A stretch of DNA of 64,000 bases from Pseudoduganella sp. (lineage in GTDB: Bacteria > Pseudomonadota > Gammaproteobacteria > Burkholderiales > Burkholderiaceae_D), in contig JAJTCO010000007.1 in NCBI GenBank assembly GCA_021323265.1, forward strand, positions 1 through 64,000, written 5' to 3'. This document shows, piece after piece, positions 17,587 through 28,569 of the stretch; position 1 is the stretch's first letter, and every line of letters begins with the position of its first letter. The notes beneath the pieces are model-generated. The model made no database searches, had not been told where the DNA came from, and saw only the letters and a list, made by a program, of their open reading frames with translations. The position numbers and the translations under genes are program-made.

Positions 17587-19242
17587 ATGAGCAACCTTGT
17601 AGAACAGTACGGCCCACGCGAGGCAATGGAGTACGACGTTGTGATCGTTGGCGGTGGCCCGGCTGGCCTGTCGGCAGCGATCAAGATCAAGCAGCTGAAC
17701 CCGGACACTTCCGTGGTGGTGCTGGAAAAAGGCGGCGAGCTCGGTGCCCACATCCTGTCCGGCGCCGTGATGGACCCGCGCGCGATCACCGAACTGATTC
17801 CGAACTGGAAAGAGCTGGGCGCCCCGCTCAACACGCCGGTCACCGAAGACCGCGTGCTGTTCCTGACCGAATCGAAGGCGTACAAGACCCCGAACTTCAT
17901 GCTGCCGAAGTGTTTCGAGAACCACGGCAACTACGTCATTTCGCTGGGCAATGTGGTGCGCTGGCTGGGCCAGCAGGCCGAAGCGCTGGGCGTGGAAATC
18001 TTCCCCGGCTTTACCGGCGCCGAAGTGCTGTACAACGACGACGGTTCCGTCAAGGGCGTCGCCACCGGCAATATGGGCGTCAAGCGCGACGGCGAAGCGG
18101 GCCCCGACTTCCAGCTGGGCATGGAACTGCACGGCAAGTACACGCTGTTTGCCGAAGGCGCGCGCGGCCACCTGGGCAAGCAGCTCATGGCCAAGTACGA
18201 CCTGAACAAGGGCAAGGACCCGCAATCGTACGGCATCGGCATCAAGGAACTGTGGGAAATCGATCCGGCCAAGCACCAGCCGGGCCTGGTAATCCACACC
18301 ACCGGCTGGCCGCTGGACACCAAGACCTACGGCGGCTCCTTCCTCTATCACCTGGAAAACAACCAGGTCGTGGTGGGCTATGTGGTGGGCCTCGACTATG
18401 AGAACCCCTACCTGTCGCCATACGAGGAATTCCAGCGCTACAAGACCCACCCGGCAATCCGCACCTTCTTCGAAGGCGCCAAGCGCATTTCCTACGGCGC
18501 GCGCGCCATCACCGCCGGCGGCCTGCAATCGCTGCCCAAGCTGGTCTTCCCGGGCGGCGCGCTGATCGGCTGCGACGCCGGCTTCCTGAACATGAGCCGC
18601 ATCAAGGGTTCGCACGCTGCCATCAAGTCCGGCATGCTGGCCGCCGAATCCGTGGTGGCGGCGCTGGGCGCCGGCCGCACCGGCGACGAACTGGCCAGCT
18701 ACCCGGCCGCCTTCGAGCAGTCCTGGCTGCACGAGGAGCTGCACGTGGCGCGTAACGTCAAGCCATGGCTCAAGAAGGGCCTGTACCTGGGCTCCCTGAT
18801 GACGGGCATCGACCAGATCGTCTTCCGCGGCAAGGCGCCGTGGACCCTGCACCACTCGACGCCGGACCACGCCTGCCTGCGCCCGGCCTCGGACTTCGCG
18901 CCGATCAGCTATCCCAAGCCGGACGGCAAGCTGACCTTCGACCGCCTGTCCTCGGTGTTCATCTCCAACACCAACCATGCGGAAGACCAGCCGATCCACC
19001 TGACGCTGAAGGACGATGCGGTCCCGGTCAACGTCAACCTGGCCAAGTACGCGGGACCGGAAGCGCGCTACTGCCCGGCCGGCGTGTATGAATTCGTCAA
19101 GACCGACGAAGGCCAGGACCGCCTGCAGATCAACGCGCAAAATTGCGTCCATTGCAAGACCTGCGATATCAAGGACCCGACCCAGAACATCGTCTGGGTC
19201 ACGCCGGAAGGCGGCGGCGGTCCTAACTATCCGAACATGTAA
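17587..19242 (+). CDS. electron transfer flavoprotein-ubiquinone oxidoreductase
   Basis: Passes electrons from acyl-CoA dehydrogenases via ETF to ubiquinone at the inner membrane. The 551-aa protein has the FAD-binding VVIVGGGPAGLSAA near residue 20. The GD-type segment GCDAGFLNMSRIKGSHAA lies near residue 340. The C-terminal [4Fe-4S] ligands include CPAGVYEF and CVHCKTCDIKDP. The start at 17587 gives the normal short N-terminus; the frame is open 400 bases upstream, but that part overlaps the divergent SDR gene. A strong terminator follows. Confidence 0.94.
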   Translation: MSNLVEQYGPREAMEYDVVIVGGGPAGLSAAIKIKQLNPDTSVVVLEKGGELGAHILSGAVMDPRAITELIPNWKELGAPLNTPVTEDRVLFLTESKAYKTPNFMLPKCFENHGNYVISLGNVVRWLGQQAEALGVEIFPGFTGAEVLYNDDGSVKGVATGNMGVKRDGEAGPDFQLGMELHGKYTLFAEGARGHLGKQLMAKYDLNKGKDPQSYGIGIKELWEIDPAKHQPGLVIHTTGWPLDTKTYGGSFLYHLENNQVVVGYVVGLDYENPYLSPYEEFQRYKTHPAIRTFFEGAKRISYGARAITAGGLQSLPKLVFPGGALIGCDAGFLNMSRIKGSHAAIKSGMLAAESVVAALGAGRTGDELASYPAAFEQSWLHEELHVARNVKPWLKKGLYLGSLMTGIDQIVFRGKAPWTLHHSTPDHACLRPASDFAPISYPKPDGKLTFDRLSSVFISNTNHAEDQPIHLTLKDDAVPVNVNLAKYAGPEARYCPAGVYEFVKTDEGQDRLQINAQNCVHCKTCDIKDPTQNIVWVTPEGGGGPNYPNM

Positions 19243-19262
19243 GTTGCTGAAACGATCATGAA

Positions 19263-19285
19263 AGCGGCCTGCGGGCCGCTTTTTT
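19263..19285 (+). terminator. rho-independent terminator after ETF-QO
   Basis: The stem AGCGGCC/GGCCGCT has a 4-base loop and is followed by six T. It separates the ETF-QO transcript from the flagellin gene. Confidence 0.9.
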
Positions 19286-19418
19286 ACTGGGGCGCAAAAA
19301 AATTTCAGAAAATTTCTCTACGGAATTTAATGCCGGCGGCAAAACGGTCGTCTTGTACTCCTGAGAGCGCAGAGCAGCTTCTCTGTACGAACGAACCTAC
19401 CCCAACAGGAGTTTTAAA

Positions 19419-20300
19419 ATGCTGAGCCTTCACACCAACAATGCGGCACTGTCCGCCCAGAACTCGATCTCCCGCACGCAGACCCACCTGTCGACGTCGA
19501 TGACCCGCCTGAGCACTGGCTTCCGCATTAACTCGGCAATGGACGACGCTGCTGGCCTGCAGATCGCAACCCGTCTGAAAGTGCAAACCAGCGGCATGAA
19601 CGTTGCGATGCGCAACACCCAGAATTCCATCTCGCTGATGCAGACCGCCGAAGGCGCGCTGGACGAAGTGACCTCGATCCTGAACCGTATGAAGGACCTG
19701 GCAACCCAGTCCGCCGACGGCTCCTCGACCGACGACGACCGCACCGCAATGCAGAACGAGTACGACTCGCTGATCAGCGAACTGTCGAACATCACCACCA
19801 ACACCAAGTTCGGCGGCACCGCGCTGCTGACCGACGGTACCGGTAAGATGGCTGCCACCATCGACTTCCAGATCGGTGCCGACGGCGCCGAGAAGCTGAC
19901 CGCTGACTTCACCGCTGAGCTGACCGCCCTGCACACCGACATCGCTGCTGCTGCCGTCGGTTACGATGGCGCGACCGGCGTGGCCGTGGCTGCCCAGGGT
20001 ACCGACGTGCTGACCGCTGGCGCCGCCAACGGCTCCATCAACAAGCTGACCACCGCGATCGACACCGTGTCGGCCCTGCGTTCCAAGCTGGGTGCCGTGT
20101 CCAACCGTCTGGACCACGTCTACAACAACTTGTCGAACATCTCGACCAACACCAAGAACGCGACCGGCCGCATCATGGACACCGACTTCGCATCGGAATC
20201 GGCCACCATGACCGCCTCGCAGATGCTGCTGCAAGCCGGCACCGCCATGCTGAAGCAGTCCAACAGCCAGTCCTCGCTGGTCCTGTCCCTGCTGCAGTAA
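19419..20300 (+). CDS. flagellin, LafA-like (lateral type)
   Basis: The filament subunit, exported by the flagellar type III apparatus. The 293 residues keep the N-terminal D0/D1 region (MLSLHTNNAALSAQNSISR, then GFRINSAMDDAAGLQIATRL) and the C-terminal D1/D0 region ending SSLVLSLLQ. The variable middle is short. As known for the family, the GFRINSAMDDAAGLQIATRL form is close to lateral LafA flagellins rather than the longer FliC of primary systems. AGGAG lies seven bases before ATG. The 133-base leader contains no convincing sigma-28 site. It is a single-gene unit between two terminators, about 30 kb from the basal-body genes at 49615-64000. Confidence 0.93.
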   Translation: MLSLHTNNAALSAQNSISRTQTHLSTSMTRLSTGFRINSAMDDAAGLQIATRLKVQTSGMNVAMRNTQNSISLMQTAEGALDEVTSILNRMKDLATQSADGSSTDDDRTAMQNEYDSLISELSNITTNTKFGGTALLTDGTGKMAATIDFQIGADGAEKLTADFTAELTALHTDIAAAAVGYDGATGVAVAAQGTDVLTAGAANGSINKLTTAIDTVSALRSKLGAVSNRLDHVYNNLSNISTNTKNATGRIMDTDFASESATMTASQMLLQAGTAMLKQSNSQSSLVLSLLQ

Positions 20301-20320
20301 TCGCGTAAAGCGCACTGAAA

Positions 20321-20348
20321 AGCCAACCGTGCGCGGTTGGCTTTTTTT
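20321..20348 (+). terminator. rho-independent terminator after flagellin
   Basis: The stem AGCCAACC/GGTTGGCT has a 6-base loop and is followed by seven T. It lies 20 bases after the flagellin stop and 26 before the next gene. Confidence 0.92.
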
Positions 20349-20374
20349 ATATCGCCGTATTACTATCGGTTTTT

Positions 20375-21328
20375 ATGGCAATCGACCGCATCACCCCAAC
20401 CAACCCGGCCCTGAACATCCACGATCGCCAGGCCCGCGAAACGCCAGGCCAGGTGCATGCCCAGCCGGTACCGCCCGTCGCCCAGCCACCCGGCGACACG
20501 CCGGACTTCGCCACGCAAAGCGGCTTGCCCGCCGCCGTCGGGGCCCTGATCGATGCGATGGAGGGTGCCCAGCGCGGCGGCGCGGCCAAGGCCGCCGTAG
20601 CCGCCGGGGCGGCAGCCGGCGCCGTGCTGGCCGGTGAATCGCTGTCGATGCAGCCGAACCAGCTGTTCCCCTTGCGCCAGCTGGTCTGGCACACCCCCGA
20701 CACCAACGTCCTGGCCGCCTCCTGGCAGGTGATGGTGCGTACCTACAGCGAACAGCGCGCCGCGCTGTTGCAGCACAACGAAGGGCGCCAGCTGCCGTCC
20801 AGCTTGTTCATGGCCGACCCGCCGCCGCCCGTGCTGCGCGACCAGCGCGCCATGCACGGCATGGTGTCCGAGCTGGACGCCTGGCGCTTCGCCGTCTATG
20901 CCTGGGGCGCCGAGAAGCTGACCTTGCGCGTGGTGGCGCGCGATCCGGGCCAGGATGGCCCGGAGCAGCGTCGCCGCCGGCCGCGCGTGGCCGTGCGCCT
21001 GGAGATGGTCCTGCCCGAGCTGGGCCGGGTCGTGGTGCAGATGGAGCCGGCCGAAACGGGCGTGGTGCTGGAAATCGGCGCGCCCGGCAACGAAGCGATG
21101 CAGCAGATGCGCGACCTGTTGCCGCAACTGGCCACCATCATCGGCCGCTGCGGCCTGCAGATCGTGCGCGCGCGCCTGATGCGCGAACTGTCGCCGGTCA
21201 ATCCGCTCGACAACGAACCGACGCGCACCCAGATTGCGCTGCTGAGCACGGCCATGTTCAAGGCGATGGCGGAAGTGGCAGTCTTCCTGTCGCAGCCGCG
21301 CCTGCCCGAAGAGGCGCTGACTGCCTAG
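20375..21328 (+). CDS. putative flagellar hook-length control protein (FliK/LafE-like)
   Basis: A 317-aa protein. The N-terminal half is Pro/Ala-rich and probably disordered, with no signal peptide, like exported FliK proteins. The C-terminal segment (about 205-275) reads VRLEMVLPELGRVVVQMEPAETGVVLEI and LPQLATIIGRCGLQIVRARL at a distance. This fits the FliK C-terminal pattern of beta strands around 'L..LG.v.v.l.' followed by a 'L...L...G' helix. The call rests on this pattern and on its position after the flagellin, where lateral systems carry lafE nearby. It overlaps the end of the convergent LysR gene by 71 bases. Function is inferred, not proven. Confidence 0.55.
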   Translation: MAIDRITPTNPALNIHDRQARETPGQVHAQPVPPVAQPPGDTPDFATQSGLPAAVGALIDAMEGAQRGGAAKAAVAAGAAAGAVLAGESLSMQPNQLFPLRQLVWHTPDTNVLAASWQVMVRTYSEQRAALLQHNEGRQLPSSLFMADPPPPVLRDQRAMHGMVSELDAWRFAVYAWGAEKLTLRVVARDPGQDGPEQRRRRPRVAVRLEMVLPELGRVVVQMEPAETGVVLEIGAPGNEAMQQMRDLLPQLATIIGRCGLQIVRARLMRELSPVNPLDNEPTRTQIALLSTAMFKAMAEVAVFLSQPRLPEEALTA

Positions 21329-22226
21329 TCCAGTAGCCGGGCTGGGCGTAGATCGCCTTCAGCTCGTCGATGAAGAAGCGGATCTTGGCCGGCAAATGCC
21401 GCTGTTGCAGGTAGACGGCCATGATGTCGTAATCGGGCAGCGCAAAATCGTCGAGCACCGTAATCAGGCTCCCTTCCGCCAGCTGCGCCTGGATTTCCCA
21501 GGTCGAGCGCCACGCCAGCCCTAATCCCTCGCACGCCCAGCGGTGCAGCAGCTCGCCGTCGTTGCAATCGAGATTGCCCTGCACGCGCACCGTCACCGGC
21601 TTGCCGCCCTGCTGGAAGTACCAGCCGCGCTGCTGCCCGCCCTGCAGGTTGAAGGCCAGGCAGTTGTGCTGGGCCAGGTCGTCCAGCGTGCGCGGGATGC
21701 CGTGCCGCTCGAAGTATTCCGGCGTGCCGCAGACGACGCGGCGGTTCTTCGCCAGCCGCACGGCGACGAAACTGGGGTCGATCACGCCGCCGATGCGGAT
21801 GCCCAGGTCGTAGCCCTCGCGCACCAGATCGATCACCTGGTCGGTCAGGTTGAACGACACCTGCACGTCCGGATTGGCCGCCAGGAAGCCCGGCGCGTGC
21901 GGCGCCACGTGCTGGCGCCCGAATGACGCCGGCGCCGACACGATCAGGTGGCCGGTGGCCTTGTGCCGCCCTTCCGAAATATTGCGCTCGGCGATGTCCA
22001 GGCCGGACAGCAGCTTGCGACAATCCTCCAGGAACACATTGCCCTGCTCCGTCAGCGTGAGGTGGCGCGTGGTGCGGTGCATCAGCTTCACGCCCAGGCG
22101 CTTCTCCAGCGCGTCGATGCGGCGCCCCAGCATCACCGGCGTGATGTTCTGCACCAGTGCGGCGCGCGCCAGGCTGCCCTTCTCGACCACGGCGACGAAG
22201 GCTTCGATCTGCTTGAGTTTGTCCAT
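21258..22226 (-). CDS. LysR-family transcriptional regulator
   Basis: A 322-aa LysR regulator with the N-terminal winged HTH (MDKLKQIEAFVAVVEKGSLARAA) and a substrate-binding domain from about residue 90. It is divergent from gcl and so is the likely regulator of the glyoxylate-to-pyruvate operon, as LysR regulators commonly act on the divergent gene. The last ~20 residues (after YWTRQSAP) are Ala/Pro-rich and lie antisense to the end of the FliK-like gene; they look like a run-on tail beyond the normal family C-terminus. Confidence 0.88.
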   Translation of the reverse strand: MDKLKQIEAFVAVVEKGSLARAALVQNITPVMLGRRIDALEKRLGVKLMHRTTRHLTLTEQGNVFLEDCRKLLSGLDIAERNISEGRHKATGHLIVSAPASFGRQHVAPHAPGFLAANPDVQVSFNLTDQVIDLVREGYDLGIRIGGVIDPSFVAVRLAKNRRVVCGTPEYFERHGIPRTLDDLAQHNCLAFNLQGGQQRGWYFQQGGKPVTVRVQGNLDCNDGELLHRWACEGLGLAWRSTWEIQAQLAEGSLITVLDDFALPDYDIMAVYLQQRHLPAKIRFFIDELKAIYAQPGYWTRQSAPLRAGAAATGRLPLPPSP

Positions 22227-22240
22227 GCCGCGATTATTCC

Positions 22241-22253
22241 ATACTCAGAGTAT
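22241..22253. promoter_or_regulatory. palindrome in the LysR/gcl divergent region
   Basis: The perfect dyad ATACTC-A-GAGTAT lies 15 bases before the LysR start and 90 bases before gcl. Its place and symmetry suit an autoregulatory LysR-type site. The rest of the 116-base gap is AT-richer and includes CAGGAG before gcl. Confidence 0.5.
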
Positions 22254-22342
22254 CGAATAAACGGATTTTTTATCGTCTTATCAGGGAGGGAGAACGCCTA
22301 TAGCATACAAAACATCAATAACACGCTCATCAGGAGATCACC

Positions 22343-24085
<1,743 letters not shown>

Positions 24086-24096
24086 CGAGGACTGCC

Positions 24097-24867
24097 ATGC
24101 CAAAATTTGCTGCCAACCTGACCATGCTGTTCAACGAGCAGCCCTTCCTGGAGCGCTTCGGCGCCGCCGCGCGCAACGGCTTCCAGGGCGTGGAGTTCCT
24201 GTTCCCCTATGACTTCGAGCCGCAGCAGCTGCACGAACAGCTGGAGCGGCACAGGCTGGAGATGGTGCTGCACAACCTCCCGGCCGGCAACTGGGGCGGC
24301 GGCGAGCGCGGTATCGCCTGCCACCCGAACCGCGTGGGCGAGTTCGAACGAGGCGTCGAGACTGCACTGGCCTACGCCAGCGTGCTGGGCACCCAGCGCA
24401 TCAACTGCCTGGTCGGTATCCAGCCCAAAGGCGTGTCGGCCGCCGATGCCCGCGCCACGCTGGCGCAGAACCTGAAGTTCGCCGCAACTGCGCTGAAAAA
24501 GGCGGGCATCCCGCTGCTGATCGAGCCGATCAATACCTTCGACATTCCCGGTTTCTTCCTGTCCGGCACGCGCCAGGCGCTGGACCTGATCGAATCCGTA
24601 GGTTCGGACAACCTGTTCCTGCAGTACGACATCTATCACATGCAGCGCATGGAGGGCGAGCTGGCCAACACCATCAAGCACCACCTGTCGGTGATCAGGC
24701 ATATCCAGCTGGCCGACAACCCGGGCCGCTTCGAGCCGGGCACCGGCGAGATCAATTACCGCTTCCTGCTCAACTACCTCGACGAAATCGGCTACGAGGG
24801 CTGGGTCGGCTGCGAATACAAACCAAAGGCCGGCACCGAAGCAGGCCTGGGCTGGCGCAACGCTTAA
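24097..24867 (+). CDS. hyi: hydroxypyruvate isomerase
   Basis: Interconverts tartronate semialdehyde and hydroxypyruvate. The 256-aa TIM-barrel protein has metal-site residues visible in LLIEPINTF (Glu), QYDIYHMQRMEG (Asp/His), HIQLADNPGR (Gln/Asp) and GCEYKPKAG (Glu). Its location directly after gcl (11-base gap) and before glxR is the standard arrangement of glyoxylate pathway genes. Confidence 0.93.
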   Translation: MPKFAANLTMLFNEQPFLERFGAAARNGFQGVEFLFPYDFEPQQLHEQLERHRLEMVLHNLPAGNWGGGERGIACHPNRVGEFERGVETALAYASVLGTQRINCLVGIQPKGVSAADARATLAQNLKFAATALKKAGIPLLIEPINTFDIPGFFLSGTRQALDLIESVGSDNLFLQYDIYHMQRMEGELANTIKHHLSVIRHIQLADNPGRFEPGTGEINYRFLLNYLDEIGYEGWVGCEYKPKAGTEAGLGWRNA

Positions 24868-24885
24868 CAATAGAGGAGACACATC

Positions 24886-25773
24886 ATGCAAAAACTCGGA
24901 TTCATCGGCCTTGGCATCATGGGCGGCCCCATGGCAGGACACCTGCAGGCAGCCGGCCACAAACTCTACCTGCACGACGTGAAGAATCCGCCGGCCAACC
25001 TGGTGGAAGGCGGCGCCACCGTGTGCACCTCTGCCATGGAAGTGGCCAAGCGCGCCGACATCATCTTCCTGATGGTGCCCGATACGCCGCACGTGGAAGA
25101 AGTCCTGTTCTCCGCCGACGGCATCGCCGCCGGCCTGAGTGCCGGCAAGATCGTGGTGGACATGAGTTCCATCTCGCCGATCGCCACCAAGGAGTTCGCC
25201 AGGAAGATCAACAAGAAGAGCTGCGCCTACCTGGATGCGCCGGTGTCGGGCGGCGAAGTGGGCGCCAAGGCGGCCTCGCTGACCATCATGGTGGGCGGCC
25301 CGCAGGAAGCCTTCGACAGCGTCAAGCCGCTGTTTGAGCTGATGGGCAAGAACATCACCCTGGTGGGCGAAAACGGCGACGGCCAGACCACCAAGGTGGC
25401 CAACCAGATCATCGTGGCCCTGAACATCCAGGCCGTGGCGGAAGCGCTGCTGTTCGCCTCCAAGGCCGGCGCCAACCCGGCCAAGGTGCGCGAGGCGCTC
25501 ATGGGCGGCTTCGCTTCCTCGCGCATCCTGGAAGTGCACGGCGAGCGCATGGTCAAGCGCACCTTCAACCCTGGCTTCCGCATCGCCCTGCACCAGAAGG
25601 ACCTGAACCTGGCCCTGCAAGGCGCCAAGGCGCTCGGCGTGTCGCTGCCGAACACCTCGGCCACGCAGGAACTGATGAATGCCTGCGCCGCCAACGGCTT
25701 GTCCGACCTGGACCACTCCGCGCTGTGCCAGGCAATCGAACTGATGTCCAACCATAAGATCGCACAAGGCTAA
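24886..25773 (+). CDS. glxR: 2-hydroxy-3-oxopropionate (tartronate semialdehyde) reductase
   Basis: NAD(P)H-dependent reduction of tartronate semialdehyde to glycerate. The 295-aa beta-hydroxyacid dehydrogenase has the Rossmann motif GFIGLGIMGGPMAGHL, the substrate loop DAPVSGGEVGAKAASL, and the catalytic lysine in QTTKVANQI. An AGAGGAGA site precedes the ATG. The operon position after gcl and hyi supports GlxR over other family members. Confidence 0.94.
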   Translation: MQKLGFIGLGIMGGPMAGHLQAAGHKLYLHDVKNPPANLVEGGATVCTSAMEVAKRADIIFLMVPDTPHVEEVLFSADGIAAGLSAGKIVVDMSSISPIATKEFARKINKKSCAYLDAPVSGGEVGAKAASLTIMVGGPQEAFDSVKPLFELMGKNITLVGENGDGQTTKVANQIIVALNIQAVAEALLFASKAGANPAKVREALMGGFASSRILEVHGERMVKRTFNPGFRIALHQKDLNLALQGAKALGVSLPNTSATQELMNACAANGLSDLDHSALCQAIELMSNHKIAQG

Positions 25774-25778
25774 GCACC

Positions 25779-27047
25779 ATGACCGCGCCCGCACCTCGCC
25801 AGCTGTTGCTGGACCTCTACGACGCAGCAGTGAGCGCGGTTCATCCGCGCAACCTGGTGCAGGACTTCCTGCCGCCGCCCCCCGCGAACGGCAGGACCCT
25901 CGTCATCGGCGCGGGCAAAGGTGCGGCCGCGATGGCACAAGCTGTGGAACGCAGCTGGACCGGCCCGCTGTCCGGCCTGGTAGTGACGCGTTACGGCCAC
26001 GGCGCCGAAACGAAACACATTGAAGTGGTCGAAGCGTCGCATCCAGTGCCGGACGACGCGGGGCAGAAAGCCGCCGCCCGCATGCTGGACATGGTGCGCG
26101 ACCTGAGCGCGGACGACCTGGTCCTGTGCCTGATTTCCGGCGGCGGCTCCGCCCTGCTTGCCCTGCCCGCCGAAGGCATCACCCTGGCCGAAAAACAGGC
26201 CCTGAACAAAGCCCTGCTGCGCAGCGGCGCCGCGATCGGCGAAATGAACTGCGTCCGCAAACACCTGTCGGCCATCAAGGGCGGCCGCCTGGCGCTGGCC
26301 TGCGGCAAGGCACGCGTGGTGACGCTGTTGATCTCCGACGTCCCGGGTGACGATCCGCGCGTGATCGCCAGCGGCCCCACCCTGCCGGACGCCACCACCA
26401 GCGCAGAGGCGCTGGCCATCCTGCGCAAATACGCTATCGAGGTGCCGTCCAGCGTGCTGGCCCATCTCGGCTCGCCCGCCAGCGAAACACCCAAGCCTGG
26501 CGACACCCGCTTTGAAGGCCACAGCCACCACGTAATCGCCACCGCGCAGCACGCACTGGAAGCCGCCGCCGCCAAGGCCCGCACGCTCGGCATCACGCCC
26601 TACATCCTGTCCGACGGAATCGAAGGCGAAGCACGCGACATCGGCCTGATGCACGCCGCCATGGCGCGCCAGGTGATCGCGCGCGGCCAGCCCTTCGCAC
26701 GGCCCTGCGTGATACTGTCCGGCGGCGAAACCACCGTCACAGTGCGCGGCAGCGGGCGCGGTGGCCGCAACGTCGAGTTCCTGCTCAGCTTTGCGCTGGC
26801 AATGGACGGCGCCGCCGACGTGCACGCTATCGCCTGCGACACCGACGGCATCGACGGCTCCGAAGACAACGCCGGCGCCGTGTATGGCCCCGACTCGCTG
26901 GCGCGCGCCGCGCAGAAAGGCGTGAACGGCAAGCAGCTGCTGGCCAATAACGACGCCTACAGCTTCTTCAGCGCACTCGGCGACCTGGTGGCGAGCGGCC
27001 CGACCCGTACCAACGTCAACGACTTCCGCGCCATCCTGATCCAATAA
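25779..27047 (+). CDS. glycerate 2-kinase (TtuD/GckA, DUF4147-MOFRL type)
   Basis: Phosphorylates glycerate to 2-phosphoglycerate. At 422 aa it has an N-terminal DUF4147-type domain containing VIGAGKGAAAMAQAVE and LISGGGSALLALP. A C-terminal MOFRL domain contains ILSGGETTVTVRGSGRGGRN. It is unrelated to GlxK/GarK. The product is converted to PEP by enolase and consumed by the pyruvate kinase encoded next. The ATG is five bases after glxR. Confidence 0.93.
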   Translation: MTAPAPRQLLLDLYDAAVSAVHPRNLVQDFLPPPPANGRTLVIGAGKGAAAMAQAVERSWTGPLSGLVVTRYGHGAETKHIEVVEASHPVPDDAGQKAAARMLDMVRDLSADDLVLCLISGGGSALLALPAEGITLAEKQALNKALLRSGAAIGEMNCVRKHLSAIKGGRLALACGKARVVTLLISDVPGDDPRVIASGPTLPDATTSAEALAILRKYAIEVPSSVLAHLGSPASETPKPGDTRFEGHSHHVIATAQHALEAAAAKARTLGITPYILSDGIEGEARDIGLMHAAMARQVIARGQPFARPCVILSGGETTVTVRGSGRGGRNVEFLLSFALAMDGAADVHAIACDTDGIDGSEDNAGAVYGPDSLARAAQKGVNGKQLLANNDAYSFFSALGDLVASGPTRTNVNDFRAILIQ

Positions 27048-27062
27048 AAAAGAGAGACTCCC

Positions 27063-28484
27063 ATGCGTCGAGAACGCAAAGCCAAAATCGTAGCCACCCT
27101 CGGCCCAGCCAGCTCCGACCACGCCACCATCAAGGCGCTGTTCGAAGCCGGCGCCGATGTGTTCCGCTTCAACTTCAGCCACGGCAGCCACGCCGACCAC
27201 GAAGCCCGCTACGGCATCGTGCGCTCCATCGAACGCGAGCTGGGACGCCCCATCGCCATCCTGGCCGACCTGCAAGGGCCCAAGCTGCGCATCGGCCAGT
27301 TCGAAGGCGGCAAGATTATGCTGCGCGAAGGCGCCGAGTTCCAGCTGGACCAGGCGCCCACGCCCGGCAGCACATCGCGCGTCTGCCTGCCGCACCCCGA
27401 GCTGTTCGCCGCCGTCAGCGCCGGACAATCGCTGCTGCTCGATGATGGCCGCATCCGACTGGAAGTGCTGGCCAGCGACGCCGGCACCATCCGCACCCGC
27501 GTGGTGAACGGCGGCGTGCTGTCCGACCGCAAAGGCGTGAACGTGCCCGACGCCGTGCTACCCATTCCCGCGCTCACGGCCAAAGACCGGACCGACCTGG
27601 ACTTCGCCCTTCGCCTGGGCGTGGACTGGATCGCCCTCTCCTTCGTGCAGCTGCCGGAAGACGTGGAGCAAGCCAAGGAGCTCGTAGCCGGCCGCGCCGG
27701 CGTGCTGTCCAAGCTGGAAAAACCCGCCGCCCTCGACCGGCTGGAAGAAATCGTCCGCGTATCGGATGCCATCATGGTCGCACGCGGCGACCTCGGCGTG
27801 GAGCTGCCGCCAGAACGCGTGCCCGGCGTACAGAAACGCATCGTCCGCCTGTGCCGCAAGCACGGCAAGCCAGTGGTGGTCGCAACCCAGATGCTGGAAT
27901 CCATGGTCAGCGCACCCGTGCCAACCCGCGCCGAAGCGTCCGACGTCGCCAACGCCGTCTATGAAGGCGCCGACGCCGTCATGCTGTCCGCCGAATCCGC
28001 CAGCGGCGCCTACCCGGTGCAGGCGGTGTCGATCATGAACCGCATCATCTGCGAAGTGGAACGCGACCCGTTGTACCCCGCCATGATCGAAGCGCAGCAC
28101 CAGGCACCGCTGCCGAACAAGGGTGACGCCATCAGCGCCGCCATGCGCGACGCCGCGCGCATCATGGGCGCCAAGGCCATGGTCGCCTACACCACCTCCG
28201 GCCACAGCAGCCTGCGCACAGCCCGCGAGCGGCCAATGGCACCGATTGTCAGCATCACCCCGCGCCAGGAAACCGCACGCCGCCTGGCCTTAGCCTGGGG
28301 CGTTCACAACACCGTCAGCAAGGACGTGCACAGCGTCGATGAAATGGTCGCCGCAGCCTGCCGCACCGCGCTACGCGAAGGATTCGTGCAGCCCGGCGAC
28401 CATATCGCCATCGCCGCCGGCACGCCATTTGGCCAGCCAGGCAGCACCAACCTGCTGCGCCTGGCCGAGATATGGCCGCAGTAA
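27063..28484 (+). CDS. pyk: pyruvate kinase
   Basis: PEP + ADP to pyruvate + ATP. The 473 residues show RRERKAKIVATLGPAS, the substrate-binding FRFNFSHGSH, the active-site lysine region SKLEKPAALDRL, and the ARGDLGVELPPERVP signature, followed by the C-terminal allosteric-type domain. As last gene of the gcl operon it is probably an isozyme dedicated to glycerate-derived PEP, so a second pyk for glycolysis may exist elsewhere. A strong terminator follows 28 bases after the stop. Confidence 0.94.
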   Translation: MRRERKAKIVATLGPASSDHATIKALFEAGADVFRFNFSHGSHADHEARYGIVRSIERELGRPIAILADLQGPKLRIGQFEGGKIMLREGAEFQLDQAPTPGSTSRVCLPHPELFAAVSAGQSLLLDDGRIRLEVLASDAGTIRTRVVNGGVLSDRKGVNVPDAVLPIPALTAKDRTDLDFALRLGVDWIALSFVQLPEDVEQAKELVAGRAGVLSKLEKPAALDRLEEIVRVSDAIMVARGDLGVELPPERVPGVQKRIVRLCRKHGKPVVVATQMLESMVSAPVPTRAEASDVANAVYEGADAVMLSAESASGAYPVQAVSIMNRIICEVERDPLYPAMIEAQHQAPLPNKGDAISAAMRDAARIMGAKAMVAYTTSGHSSLRTARERPMAPIVSITPRQETARRLALAWGVHNTVSKDVHSVDEMVAAACRTALREGFVQPGDHIAIAAGTPFGQPGSTNLLRLAEIWPQ

Positions 28485-28512
28485 AGATCAACCCGTAACG
28501 ACTTTCTCTTTT

Positions 28513-28545
28513 AACGCCGGTCCTCCAACCGGCGTCTTTTTTTTT
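28513..28545 (+). terminator. rho-independent terminator after pyk
   Basis: The stem AACGCCGGT/ACCGGCGT has a 6-base loop and a run of nine T. It ends the gcl-pyk operon and marks the left edge of an AT-richer accessory stretch. Confidence 0.92.
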
Positions 28546-28569
28546 GGATCACCTGTCGAGATTGCGGCG

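Noticed and set aside
19287-19418. Sigma-28 promoter before the flagellin gene (TTTAATGCCGGCGG)
   Set aside because: Only GCCG resembles the -10 and no matching -35 is found at the right distance.
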